From: Limonium bicolor
Taxonomy: Eukaryota > Streptophyta > Magnoliopsida > Caryophyllales > Plumbaginaceae
Length of the DNA: 64,000 nucleotides
NCBI GenBank assembly: GCA_023374045.1
Contig: CM041780.1
Span: 38,455,030-38,519,029, forward strand
Reading direction: 5' to 3'
In this document: in pieces, positions 31,420 to 44,083 of the stretch
Numbering within the stretch: the stretch's first letter is position 1
Layout of the letters: the number at the start of each line of letters is the position of its first letter
The notes under the pieces: generated by a model
The model's input: only the letters and a program-made list of their open reading frames with translations
Told to the model about the DNA's origin: nothing
Databases searched by the model: none
Position numbers and translations under genes: made by a program

Positions 31420-34367
31420 ATGGAGCGCTCAGTGATGTACAGTGAGTTGTTGGACATCAAGTACCTAGAAGGGGTCAATAAATTTTGCAAAGTCCTTGTT
31501 GACAATCTTAAACCAAGGGATAAGGGATATATTCGATGTCCTTGTGTCGATTGCAAGAACGACTTCAAATACCGAGGTGTGGACAAGAGTAAGGATCATC
31601 TGATTCGCAGAGGGTTTACAGAAGATTATGAAGCCATAACAATACTGCATGGTCAGCATTCAGTACAAGTGTTTGAATGTGCTGATAATGTCGTTGCAGA
31701 ACAATCAGAAATGGATGCTTTACACGATTTTGGGGATACTCAAGATGATTCACTAGTTAGTGATTCAGATGATCAGGAGGACCTTAATGCGATGATGGAA
31801 GATGTTGAACAACCTTTTTCTAACAAACCCAAAACATTTGAAAATCTGATGCAAGCATCAAAGGAACCGTTGTACAGTGGATGTGATACGCAAACACAAA
31901 ACAAATTGAGCGTTGTCCTAAAACTATTCAATCTGAAGGCGAGACATGGATGGAGTGATGTCAGTTTTACCGATCTTTTACAACTGCTGAAGGATGTACT
32001 ACCAAAGGAAAATGTGATACCGACAACAACTTATGAAGCAAAGAAGTTAATGTGTCCGATGGGTATGGAATATAAAAAAATACATGCTTCTCCAAATGGG
32101 TGTATGTTGTACTGGAAGGAGAATGAGTTGGATGACCATTGCTCAGAATGTGGGGAATCACGCTATGTAAAAAAGGGTGAGAGAAACCACATAAGCACTA
32201 AAGTGGGTTCTCCTGCGAAGGTGTTGTGGTATCTACCGATAATTCCCCGATTCAAACGTTTGTTTGCAGTTCAGAAAGATGCTGAGAACCTCCGATGGCA
32301 TGCTACCCATAGAAAGGATGATGGTAAATTGAGACATCCAGCCGATTCACCACAATGGAGAAACATTGACAGAATATACCCTCAATTCGGTACAGACCCA
32401 AGGAACTTAAGACTTGGTTTATGCACTGATGGGATGAACCCTTATGGCACTTTGAGCAGTATACACAGTACTTGGCCTGTTTTATTGACAATATACAATC
32501 TGCCGCCATGGTTGTGTATGAAACCCAGACATATTCTCCTCTCTCTGTTGATATCGGGTCCAAAACAACCGGGAAACAAAATTGATGTTTTTGCAACCAC
32601 TTATTGACGATTTACAATTGTGGAATGAAGGTGCGAGAGTGTATGATTCATACGGTATGGAAAACTTCACGCTCCGGGCTATGTTGTTTTGTAATCAATG
32701 ATTTCCCTGCATACGGCAACCTCTCGGGATACACAATTAAAGGAGCTCTAGCGTGCCCTATATGTGGAGATAGAACTTGCAGTATACGGTTAAAACACAG
32801 TGGAAAAAATGTGTACATGGGCCATCGGAAATTCCTCCCGAAAGGTCACAAATACCGTAAGATGACAAAAGAGTTTGATGGAAAAACGGATCATGCAGTC
32901 GCACGACCACCACTATCTGCTGCTGAGACTTACAATCAGTTGAAGAATGTTGTGAACAACTTCGGTCCACCAATTAAAGCCACTGAAAAGAGCATCTGGA
33001 AGAAAAAATCAATATTTTGGGAACTTGAATATTGGCAACATTTAGAGGTGAGACATTGCATTGATGCTATGCACGTGGAGAAAAACATTGGTGAAAGTGT
33101 ATCTGCGACACTACTAAACGTGAAAGGAAAGACAAAGACATTTAAAGGATTTGTAGAAAAGATCTGGTTGAATTGGGTATACGAGAAGAACTCGCGCCAC
33201 AACAAAGAGGGAAAAGAACATTCTTGCCTCCCGCTTGTCATACATTATCCAAAGAAGAGAAAATAAGTTTTTGTAGTTCTCTTCGTCATATTAAAGTGCC
33301 ATCGGTTACTCATCGAACATATCAAGTTTGGTATCAATGTCTGATCTTAAATTGGTAGGGATGAAGTCTCACGACTATCATGTGCTGATGCAGCACTTAC
33401 TTCCGGTTGCAATCCGTGGGATCCTTCCAGCTGATGTCAGGAAAACTATTACAAATTTATGTGTTTTCTTCAAAGGAATTTCGTGTAAAGTGCTTGATGT
33501 GGAGACGCTGGATAAACTACAGAATGACCTTGTGATCACCATGTGTCAGTTGGAAATGTATTTCCTCCTTCGTTTTTTGATATTATGGTGCATCTACTTG
33601 TTCATCTTGTTAGAGAGATCAAACATTGTGGTCCGTTATACCTTCGATACATGTATCCGTTTGAGAGATATATGGGTATACTGAAAAAGAAAATGAAAAA
33701 CCGTCGGCGTCCAGAGGGAAGCATAATTGAAGGGACAGTAACAGAGGAGGTAGTTGACTTCTGCACTCACTACTTACACGGTGTTGATGTTATTGGATTA
33801 CCGAAAGCAAGACATGATGGCAGGCTTAAAGGGGTTGGTACCTGTGGGAAAAAATTATGCAGAGTTGATATTGATACATTGAACAAGGCACATCTGGTTG
33901 TGTTGAATCATTCTGAAGTTGTTGAACCGTATTTCGATGCACACCTAGCCTACCTCAAAACAAAACACCCAACGATGAGTAATGCCAAATTAAAAAAAGA
34001 GCAGAATGCAACATTTGTTAAGTGGTTCAGACAGAAGGTGTTGTATGAAGATTCAAGGAACGTGGATGAAATGATGCAGTTGTTGGCCCTTGGTCCAAAT
34101 CTCGATATGTTGTCTTATGAAGGATATGATGTAAATGGATTTTCTTTTTACACTGAACGTCAAGATTGTAAATCGACAAACCAGAACAGTGGTGTTCATC
34201 TTATCGCTTCACAAGACATTTTCACAGGAACAAGTCATAATACACTGAAGAACGAATATTATGGTGTTATTGAGGATATCTGGGTCTTGAATTACACAAG
34301 TTATGAAACTTGCGTATTTAGTTTCAAATGGGTGGACAACAAACAGGGATATTGGAGGAGGTTGTGA
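31420..34367 (+). pseudogene. CACTA transposase (TNP2 type)
   Basis: The transposase cuts and joins the element ends. From the ATG at 31420 the order is: a Transposase-associated domain (CPCVDC and HLIRRGF, to about 31660); an acidic linker; the TNP2/Transposase_21 domain from about 31870, with a CSECG knuckle, LWYLPIIPRFKRLF, DGMNPYGT, PICG and HCIDAMHVEKN (near 33056); DUF4218 from about 33330 (LVGMKSHDYHVLMQHLLP ... GILKKKMKNRRRPEGSI); and the start of DUF4216 (YYGVIEDIWVLNY near 34258). The frame shifts near 32600, 32690, 33180-33290 and 33540. DUF4216 is cut short by a stop at 34367, where the Ulp1-like frame overlaps. The breaks look like single-base indels. Confidence 0.88.
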
Positions 34368-35689
34368 AATCAAATGAGGAGAGTCAGAGTGTGAGAAAGG
34401 AAGTGGTGAAACCTTTCGATATGACTCCTAGGAGATCCCCCATTCTGACACCCAAGTATCTGAAGAAGATGACAGTCAAACAAAAAATGTTGTATGACTT
34501 TTTCATGACGAGGGCGTCTGTCACCAACTTCAACATGAAAGTGTCTAAGCATGTTTTCCACTCCCCTGAGCCCAGAGATCTGATGATTACCGTGACCGAT
34601 CTAAGAGAATTTTTGATGGGAGATCTGCTTAACATCTCTGTGATTCAGGCCTATTGTGTGTAAGTATCTTTTAAATTATTACATTATCTTTCATTTTTTA
34701 AGCTATTTAACATATCTTATGAAAAAATGTTGTTTAGGTGTTTGACTAGTAGATTGCTAGCGAGCAAGAGATTATTTGTGGTATCTTTCTTGTGCCCGCA
34801 ATTGATGTCAGCAGATCAGGCCGCATTGGATGGGCAAGGATGTGCAGAGCACGTGAGGCAGGGATTTTTTACTGCAGTGCGAAGAAAAAGCAAATATTTG
34901 CTGATCCCATATCATCAGATGTAAGTACACAATAACTGGAATTTTTTGCTTCCTAATTGTGATAATTATAAATATTGTTCTACAAAACATTCTTTGTTTT
35001 ATCTGTGGCAGCAATCATTGGATGTTGATGGTGGTGTGTATCGACACCTCATGCTTGTTGATACTAGACCCATTGGGCGGCCCTGATGACCTTCGAGAGA
35101 TCGCTTTAGAGAAATATTTCAAGGAGTGAGTATTCAAAATTTTAATGCATTCTGTATTTATTTTAAGCTTGTCCTAGATTATTGACATTAAATGGCTTCA
35201 TTTTAAAATGTTGTATTTATGCAGGGGCTATATGCTTGGTTTAAGTGATGAAAATAAACCATTCTCCATCTTGGACTTCCAATACATACGTGTAAGTAAT
35301 CATTTAATTTGTGCATTTTTGTATTAAAGTTAAACGTTTAAATTTTTGATCTTTCTAAAGTTGGTAATCCATGGATGGTGTGATGACAGTGTCCTCAACA
35401 GCCTGATTCACGAAGCTGTCGCTATTATGTGATGCGGTACATGTTCGAGATTGTACAAAATATTGACACGCTTAATGATGATGACAAGGTAACCCACACC
35501 AATCAAAATTTTAGTTAAAGTAATTGTGTTTTAAATAAAATTGTGTACTAATGATGACCAGTTTCTTTTTATGGACAGATCGTTTCTTTTTTCACAAAAG
35601 CAGGGAGCACGTATTCCAAGATGGATCTCGACTTTGTAAGAGATCATTTATCGCAGTTTTGGTGTAAAAATTACTTGAGCGTTTCTTAG
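34328..35689 (+). CDS. Ulp1-like (C48) cysteine protease gene in a CACTA element
   Basis: Ulp1-family proteases remove SUMO-like modifiers. Six exons join in one frame with GT-AG introns: 34328-34659, 34738-34920, 35012-35125, 35225-35291, 35390-35488 and 35579-35689 (stop TAG). The catalytic domain shows INHWMLMVV (His), LLILDPLGG (Asp), CPQQPDSRSC (the Gln and nucleophile Cys) and YYVMRYMFEI. In most family members the Cys lies in a DCG context; here it is SCR, so activity is uncertain. The start is unclear: the ATG at 34328 overlaps the transposase end by 40 bp in another frame, and a one-base change would fuse the two. Ulp1-like genes are known passengers of plant transposons. Confidence 0.78.
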
Positions 35690-35982
35690 ATCTTATCCTA
35701 GTGTAGTTAGACTTAGACTTTTGTTTTTGCTGAAGTAACGTAGACTCTCAAAGTTTGTAAAGTTCAACTCTCTCTAATTTTTGAAAGTTTTGTTTGCAAT
35801 TCGTTTTCAATGTTGCAATTCAAACTGGCAACTTGGTTTACGATCATATAGTGTGGTTGGTTAACAAAGGGCAATACCAGTTGGATGCCCTGTACAGGTT
35901 GTATATGCAATTGTAAATTGTGTTGTGTTGGAAAACATATGTGGTAGATGCTAAAAAAAAAAGAAGAAAAAAAAAGAAAAAA
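35690..35982 (+). other. 3' non-coding region of the CACTA Ulp1-like gene
   Basis: No coding sequence. T-rich then A-rich (AAGAAGAAAAAAAAAG near 35955-35980) before the subterminal repeats begin. Probably holds the 3' UTR; no clear poly(A) signal chosen. Confidence 0.45.
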
Positions 35983-36340
35983 AAACCACGGTTCACTTAA
36001 AACCGTGGTTTAAAACTCAATGGAACAACGAGTATAAACCACGGTTTTGTAGAAAACCGTCGTATAATGTACTTCTTATACCACGGTTATTGACCCAACC
36101 ATCGTATAAAACTCAATGGAACGACATTATATACCACGGTTTCTCTGGAAACCGTCGTATAAAGTCCTCTATTCCCGCTACCACAATGGGCTTTAAACGA
36201 CGGTTTCAAACCGTGGTTTATAATCTGTCTTTCAAATGACGGTTTCAAACCGTGGTTTATTGCAATTTTCCTATATACCACGCGAGTATAAACCACGGTT
36301 GGAAACCGTGGTATATAGGCAAAATAATCGTGGTAAAAAA
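35983..36340. repeat. CACTA subterminal repeats, right
   Basis: About eleven CCACGGTT/AACCGTGG and ACGACGGTTT motifs, several as close inverted pairs such as CCACGGTTGGAAACCGTGG near 36293-36312. They match the left subterminal motif. Confidence 0.92.
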
Positions 36341-36357
36341 CATTTTCTGCACTAGTG

Positions 36358-36360
36358 AGT
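36358..36360 (+). other. CACTA target site duplication, right copy (AGT)
   Basis: AGT right after the CTGCACTAGTG terminus. Confidence 0.85.
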
Positions 36361-37150
36361 GATTGTATAAGATTATAACACTTACTAATATTGGTTGGTT
36401 AGTAGCCAAAAAAGGTTTAACTGACATCTTCGTCTTTGAGACTTCTACTAACTGGAACTTGGGGGAGTGAGGAATCCAGCATGGTTTGGTCATGCATGTG
36501 TTAAGTAAGAGGTCGGTGTCTGCATCAGACCCGACTTCTGTTTGGGCTTGTCTTTGGACTACTCACCTAGGATCGACAAACATACCCGGCCACCGTGTTT
36601 GAGAATTATTGTTTATTCAACCAACACAGTTCTCGGCCGTTGGCTAGGGTTACTTTTGACCCGACAAAAATAAACAATGGACTAAGTATAACATAATCTA
36701 ATTAAAGAACTGTTGACTCGTTTGAGATGAGGTTTGAGATGAGAATTAAATGGTTTTCGATTTAACGAGTTAAAACACTAACTCACTTACTAATGGAACG
36801 CTGAATAAGTTGTTCAATTGTTTGAGCTGTGATTGTTCACAAGTTTGCGTTGTGTATATTATACTTCATATTATTGTGGTATAAATAATCAACTGCATGT
36901 ATATGGCAAAGTAGTTGTGCTTAGCCCCATTAGCTTGGGGACTACATGTTAATCTTACCAGCGAAGGTGCTAAGCCCCTCAGGGCATCCATATTTATTTT
37001 GCAGGATGATAGGATAGGGCTGCTGACCGAGTAGGTTTGAGGTGTTAGTCTCAGACCAACTCTGTTTGGAGAACAAGTGTTTGTAGAAAATAATGATGCG
37101 GAAGCTTTTGTTTAAAATTGACAAGATAGGATTCTACTTGTATTGAAATT
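36361..37150 (+). mobile_element. Inverted chromovirus LTR fragment, right part
   Basis: The reverse complement matches about 25080 down to 24300 of the solo LTR family: CTAACTGGAACTTG, CATGCATG, the paired GCTTAGCCCCATTAGCTTGGG against the AGCCCCGTTAGCTTGGG of 24480-24510 read in reverse. Similarity fades near 37040-37150, so the right end is approximate. Confidence 0.65.
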
Positions 37151-37415
37151 TAATGTGAATTACAACCTAGCTTCCTATCTTGGGATTCGACAGAAGTATT
37201 CTGTCTCATCCAACACTCACTCTACTCTCGGCTTTGATCAATGCGTAACAAGGAGTAAAGGGGAGTGTTCTATGTGTGCTCTCTAGGTAATAAATACCTA
37301 AGCTGATTGACTAAGTCTCGCTAAGATCTCTCATAATGCTTTCTCTCTCAAATGATATTTTCTCCCTCAAAGTGCTAGTTTTTAGGATGCGTTACAAGTA
37401 TGTGTACAATCCTAT
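37151..37415. other. Unassigned DNA before the 16-kb chromovirus
   Basis: 265 bp with no coding sequence. CTCTCTCAAATGATATTTTC near 37345 resembles transcribed leaders of some LTR elements, but I could not place it in a family. Confidence 0.4.
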
Positions 37416-40400
37416 TGTAACACCCCAACCCGAAATCCAATAACCTGAACGACGATAACTCCCAAATAAAATACAACTGCAGCGGAAATAAATACAACAA
37501 CCGGGCGGTATTACAATGCCGTTGGCCACCCTTGTGACCAACAAGGCTAAGTCCAAATACAATCTCCAAAAGTCACGGTCTGAATACAAATACAATCCGA
37601 GATACTAGGAATCAAACTCAAATGTAAGTTACATAAGTAAAAACAAATGTCTATAAGGAGACTCCCCTAGCTTGAATCTACCCCACCTACACTCGGTGTG
37701 GTAATCTTCTCAACTTCAGGTACCTGAAAAATGGGGGTGCCCCCAAAGGGGCTCAGCAAACAATGCTGGTATGGAAAACGTGCAGCCCATCGTCTACCGG
37801 GCCACACCAACTACTTTGTCGAATACATGCAGTTCATTTTTTTATAAAGCTGTAAACAAGCATAGTAGGATAGTAACAAGTATCCATACAAGGTCAATAA
37901 TGTCACATAGAACAAGACTGCAGAAGGTCAAGCTAGCTGAACTGAAATTCTTTAATGATAGTCGGTCCACACAATGGGACTGACAGGTATAACTGAATAT
38001 CTGAAATAGTGAAGGTATAGTGACCTCGTTAAGATTAAAAGGTTGGGTATTAAAAACCCCAGGAGATAACGTAGTTAAACCCTGAACTGAGAGGTGTGGG
38101 AAATAAATCCCACGAGAGGAATGAAGTCTTCCTCAAACTGAACTGATGGGCATTAGAAACCCGAGAGGAATAGAGTCTTCCTCCCAACTGAAATGTTCCG
38201 TCGCGACGTAGATAGGAGACGACCTGAGACAGGTACAGCTCCTGTAGCATGCATGGCCAGATCCAACTGGGCTCCTCGTTCTCGTAGTATAGAGTTGTTA
38301 AGTGTCATATAAAGACGTTAAACAAGAACACAATGTGTATTGTCAATTATCACGTTTAGGATAATGACGTTTATTATAAAGTGAAGTTAGTGAGAGACTT
38401 GAGTACAAGTCCTCGGTATACTAAAGCGTAGGTATTTCATCCACTAGTATAGTAGTGTTTGTATGCGTGGGACATACACGTTGTAGTCAGCAACATTCAC
38501 GCACATAAAATAATACCACAGTGTACAAGAGTAAAACAACAGTTTACAATAATTGTCTTGGTCGTTATTTCAAACAACAGATAGCATACAAGCCGGTGTA
38601 ATCCGGTAGAAAACAGGTTGCAAGAATCCCATACCGTTCACCGTAGGTTGTAGTTGATTATACCCTGGTCAACGTCTGGTCACAACAAAGTCCCTAGAAT
38701 AGGATTAACTGAGAGGGTTAATTTATGTTACCCTTATATAATAATCTTATTGGATCTTTCAACAAATCTCGTATTTGTTATTTCATGTGAGGTTTATTTC
38801 TTTTAATTACCTCATGATTAATGTATAACTTATTTGTTATTCCTTTTTGATTTATTTATAAATCCTTTAATGTACATATATGTATTCATATATTCATGTA
38901 CTATATTTTTGTTATTTAATTGTCTAAGTGACATAACAACTTATAATTTCTTAACTATATTTAAATGTCTTACAATGACATAATATTCTTATAATCTCAT
39001 TATTCTCCTTTTAGTCATAAAAATACTTATTGTTTCTTTTAACTTCCTTATAACTATATAAGCCATAGTTCTAATTCCATAATTCCTTTAATTAAATTCT
39101 TTCTTCTAATTCCTCAAAATATCCATATAGGACTTATATTTATTTAATCTAAATTCTTACCCTTATATTTCGGTTATTTACAAAACAACCACATTAATTC
39201 ATAAACTTTATATTTAAATTCTAATCTCATTATATTATAGAGTTTTAACTTCTTATTTAGCTAAATTACATAGTCACACTAATATTTTGGTATATAGTTT
39301 TTAAGTACTATAACTTTCAAAATAACAACTTAGCCCCTTAAATTCTCGGCAATAATAATTTATTTCCATAATTACAATTTACCACAAATCTTATAAACTT
39401 TACATAATGCCTTATAAACTATAGTTTTAATTTAATTCTCCATAAATGCCGAATATATATATATAAATTCTTAAATTACCAAACTAACCCAAAGTAATTC
39501 GGCTTTGTCATTTATTCTTCCTTAATTACATTTTCATCCCAAAACTTTATAATAGTTTCTTAATAACTTATAAACTAAAGTCTAAATATATAATTCCTCA
39601 AAATTTCAAGGTGAACCTAATAAATCTCTTAATTATGAATTCGCCCTCTTTATGTTCTAAACTTTCATAACAAATTTTATAAATTACATAATAGCCCAAA
39701 ACTTTATAAAAAGTTATTTTAGAGCTTGTTTAAATTATCTAAAATTCTTAAACTTAATTCCTAACCTTATATTATATCATAATTTCACAAACACCCCTTT
39801 AGCTCTCGGTTTCACAATATATACACTAAATTTGTAAAAATTACATTTAAGCCACATAACTTAATTAATTAGCCATTTAAGCACTAATAAAATATTTTTA
39901 ACTCACCAAACTTTATAGTATAAGTTTATATACATAAGTAGCTCATTAAAATCTATTTAACACTTAGGAACATTCGGCCATATTTTAATAGTGACCATAT
40001 AGTATATAAAAGTGGATTTATATGTCATAATAAATATACATAAATTCATATGAGTCATATAACTCATGTAAAAATTATTGTAATGTCTTATATTGATTCT
40101 TAGCTCAAAAATAAGCATTTTTGCCCTTGAAGTTCGGCTTGAATTAATTATGTAACATAATAAATTTTTGTGACACAAAAATGTGTCTTAAGGTAAATAT
40201 TTTCTATATAAGTTATAGATTATTTTTGGCATATAATACCATATAGTTTCGGTTTTAATAAACCTAGGAGATGTACATAATTTTTGTATAATTTTTAGAA
40301 GCTTAACAAAGCTTATAACATAAAGATTTACTTAGTAACTTACTTCTTAACAAAGGTGGTTAAGTGCTTGAACTCTTCTTGAATCTCCAAGCTTTCTCCA

Positions 40401-42267
40401 AGGAAATTTGATGCTCCACTTCGGTTATATGCAAGTGGTGAAGGAGTTTTAGGAGTTAGATCTTCAATAAAGATCTTAAGTAGATTTGTAAGTAGTTTTA
40501 CAAGAATTTACCTTAGACTTTTCTCCTTATGAATTCGGCTCACCAAGGTAGATGAAGAACAAGTTTTCCTTCATGAAAATGAAGAAGAAAAGGGCCTTAG
40601 AAGAAGAAGAACTTGGTTACACATAAAAATGTGCTTTAAGGATTTTCAAGCATTAAAACTACCTTAAGATAACCTTGAGATGCTCCTTGGTTTAATGTTG
40701 GTTTGGACAACCTCCTTGGAGAACTAATTGATGCCGAACACTCCTTGTTATGCTAGGAAGAGTTTTGCTTCAAGACTTGCCAAGAAATGCTAGGAAATTA
40801 CCTTAAAGATGAAGATAGAAGTTAAAACTCCATTAATGGACTTAAGAGCTTCAAAGGAAGAAGATGAAGCAAGAAGAGAGAGCTAGGAGAGCTTACCAAT
40901 TCGGAGGTGTGAAGTGCAAGGAGGAAAGTGAGACCTAGCTCACGTAAATGCAAGAAAAGAATGACTTGGAATTGATTTTTGTTTTGTTAATTTTTAATGT
41001 CAAATGACTAACTTTTCCTTAGTTTATTACATGAGTTATTGGCTCAATAAATGACCTCCTTTCCAGCATGAAAACGGCCATGTGGGTGACAAGCAAGAGT
41101 TGGAAGGAAAGAAAATAATGTGGCTAGAAGACAAGGTAAGAAAAGGTAAGGATATTCCTTGATTTTTCTATGTAATGACTTGTCTTCTTCTTCATGTAGG
41201 TGCACGATTGGAGGTCTGAATGGGGGCTAACAATCGCCATGAAGAGCAAGGAAGAAACAGGAAGTTACTTAGTTTTAAGAAAGCAAAAGAAAAGAATCTA
41301 GATCTACTTTTTGCTTTTAAGCATTTTGTTTGTATCTAGCTCACATGGCCTTATTCCTGGCATTATTTCGACAGCTTGCTGGTCATATGAGACCTACATA
41401 CTTTGACATTAAGTAATATAACACATGGGAAGGTGAGTCACCATGTATTAAGCCTTTTATAAACTTTAAAGGCAAATTTTATACTAGTTTTTGCTCTAAA
41501 TTCGGCCCCTATAGAGAGCCTTGTTGACTAGTCACACCAACTGATTTAGAAGGTCATTTTAACCCTATTTAAGATTACCAATTCGTGGCATGTCAAAAAC
41601 TACAAGGCAATTGCGTAAAACGCGTTTTCGTGACACCCGAAGGTGTGTTTTTGTGCTCTAAGGAAATTTTGGGAAACAAATTGTTTTTATGAGTTCCAAG
41701 TGTTTGTAAACACTTATTATAGTAAATAAACATATATTAAGATGTTACATTGGGTTATATGGGGTTATATCAACCCATGACATAATTTACGGGCCATCGG
41801 GACACACCCGGGCAAAAAGGAGCGCTAAGAAATCCTCCTGTGTTTTTGCTGAATTTTGAGAAACCACTTCGTGGGTTCTCTTTATAATGGTTAATAATGA
41901 TGTTAGGAACTCAAGGAATTAATTTTATAGGAGTTCGTGCCACCTCGGCACTCCTCCGGACTTTTCGTGCTTTAAGGAGCGGCGCGTGAGCACTCCCGAG
42001 CATTTTGCGTATTTGACTGAATATAGTCTAAGGAATATATTTATATATTCATATAATGAGTGTATGACCATTTGGTTTGTTTTAGAAGGTCATACAAGGT
42101 CATGCTTGATCACATGTTTCTAAGGCGTTTTAGCGTTTATGGAGAAACGACTGTTTTTACGTAACGTTCTCATGCATGGGTTTGCATGCGTACGTGAAAT
42201 GATTTATAATAGGATTATTTCCATTAAATAATGGTTTAATAATATTAATTAGATTTGGGGTATTTCA
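37416..42267 (-). mobile_element. 3' LTR of the 16-kb chromovirus
   Basis: 4,852 bp from TGTAACACCCCAACC to TTGGGGTATTTCA. AT-rich, no gene. Near 38590-38650 it shares AGATAGCATACAAGCCG ... TACCGTTCACCGT with the solo LTR family at 24085. Confidence 0.93.
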
Positions 42268-42285
42268 ATCTACCCCCCTTAAAAA
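42268..42285 (-). other. Polypurine tract
   Basis: On the minus strand TTTTTAAGGGGGGTAGAT directly precedes the 3' LTR start TGAAATACCCC. Confidence 0.88.
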
Positions 42286-42762
42286 GGACTTCGCCCCGAA
42301 GTCTCATATCTAAATTTTAAGGTTGTGGGGAATCAAGTTCCACTAAGTATCCACAACTCAATCTAGTTTTTAGGGATCAAGTCCCAAGTCTCTATATTCC
42401 TAAGTTCACAGTGTACATCAAACACAACAGGAATACTTTGGAACAATATGTGTAATGTAATAACACAGTCACTTTTCATATCAAATAGTGCAGTGTAATG
42501 CACATGAACTTTTCATTGTAGTGTAACAAAGTACACACCAACAAGTAGAAGTACAAGGTACATTCAGATACAGTGTTACACAAGAACACATACAAGACAA
42601 ATGTTACTGAATATACTGAACAGTGTTACACAAGAACACATACAAGACAAAGTGTCACTGAAATGCACAAAAGTGCAACAAATGCATACTAAACTCACAA
42701 ACGAAAAAGGCTCTACCCCCCCAAAAAAGAGGGGTACGCCCCCGTACCCTAGACTAAAGTGT

Positions 42763-44080
42763 CTAGTCGGTAAATAATGAGGGAAACTTCGCTCGCATAT
42801 CTGCTTCTAGTTCCCATGTGGCCTCTTCCACATCGTGGTTTGACCAAAGAACTTTTACTAGACTCACAGATTTGTTTCGAGTATCTCGTGTCTTTCTGTC
42901 TAAGATTCGTTGCGGTGTTTCCACATACCGCATTGTTGGTTCTAATGAGAGTGTCTCTGGTTGTAGAACATGAGAAGGATGAGGCATGTATTTCTTAAGC
43001 TGAGACACGTGAAAAACATTGTGTACTTTGCCCAACTCAGCTGGCAAATCAAGTCGATATGCCACAAGGCCCACCCGCTCTATGATAGCGTAGGGTCCTA
43101 CAAATTTCGGGCTTAGCTTGCCCTTTGCCCAAATCTGAATACACCCTTCATGGGTGATACTCGTAGAAATACCTGGTCGCCAACTGCGAACTCAAGGTCT
43201 CGTCGCCTCTCATCAGCATATGATTTCTGTCTGTCTTGTGCTGCTTTCATGTTACTTCTGATTTGTTGTACTTCTGCCTGGACTTGCTCTAAGTACTCAG
43301 GCCCAATGATGACGGTCTCACTAGACTCGTCCCAGCACAATGGTGTGTGCGACATGGTCTGCCATATAAGGCTTGGAAAGGTGACATCTGTATAGAGGCG
43401 TGATAGCTGTTATTGTATGCAAACTCGATGAGATGTAATCTATCTATCCAGCTGCCCTGGAAATCCAAGGCACATGCTCGTAGCATGTCCTCTAAGGTCT
43501 GAATAGTCCTCTCTGACTGACCATCTGTCTGAGGATGAAATGCTGTGCTAAGCTTCAACTCAGTGCCAAGTGCCTCGCGAGTAGCTCGCCAGTATCGTGA
43601 GAGAAATCTAGTGTCTCGATCTGAAACAATAGTCTTAGGTACTCCATGATGTCTGATAATCTCCTGCTCAAATAGTTCTGCTAACTTTGGCACTTTCCAA
43701 GTGTCCTTCATCGGAATAAACCTAGCAACCTTAGTCAGTCGATCAACAACCACCCAAATCATATTAAGGCCTCCTCTCGTAGGTGGTAGTCCCACCACGA
43801 AGTCCATGGAGATATCATAAAACTTCCACTCTGGAACTGGCATAGACTGTACCATACCTCCTGGTCGTCTATGTTCGAATTTCACTTTCTGACAAGTGAG
43901 ACATCGAATCACATATTCTGTCACGTCGCCCTTCATACCACTCCACCAGAAATACCTCTTTAGATCTTTGTACATCTTAGAAGCTCCTGGATGGACAGAT
44001 GTGGAAGAAGTGTGGGACTCTCGAAGAATATGCTCTTTATATCTGTGCTGTCTCTGGGAATACACAATCTCCCTTCAATC
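42763..44080 (-). pseudogene. Integrase with chromodomain (16-kb chromovirus)
   Basis: The zinc finger is seen as SHTSSTSVHPG and CLTCQKVK. The catalytic core has FYDISMDFVVGLPP (Asp), VSDRDTRF (Asp) and HPQTDGQSER (Glu), with exactly 35 residues between the last two. The C-terminus has [17 protein letters not shown] and, after a shift near 43100, [20 protein letters not shown] chromodomain ([20 protein letters not shown]) follows and the gene ends at 42763. The frame shifts near 43300 and again near 43080-43110. In chromoviruses the chromodomain steers insertion toward heterochromatin. Catalytic residues are intact, so the shifts are the only visible defects. Confidence 0.9.
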
Positions 44081-44083
44081 TGA

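Larger units (their letters stand above)
28605..36357 (+). mobile_element. CACTA (En/Spm) DNA transposon carrying a Ulp1-like gene
   Basis: Termini are CACTAGTAGAAAAA on the left and, read inward from the right, CACTAGTGCAGAAAATG. Both sit in a 3-bp AGT duplication and both have subterminal repeats. Inside are a GC-rich leader (28975-29395), a large inverted repeat (31084-31332), a TNP2-type transposase with several frame breaks (31420-34367) and a Ulp1-like protease gene with uninterrupted exons (34328-35689). No Ptta-type second gene was seen, unlike the CACTA at 53550. Insertion into an inverted chromovirus LTR confirms the ends, because that LTR continues on both sides. Confidence 0.93.

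Noticed and set aside
37345..37415. Possible copia-type LTR leader
   Set aside because: Only a CTCTCTCAAATG-like stretch is suggestive; no terminus, PBS or coding region supports it.
37771..38250. Short frames repeated in both 4.85-kb LTRs
   Set aside because: Present because the LTRs are copies of each other; broken or shifted by indels and without any domain.
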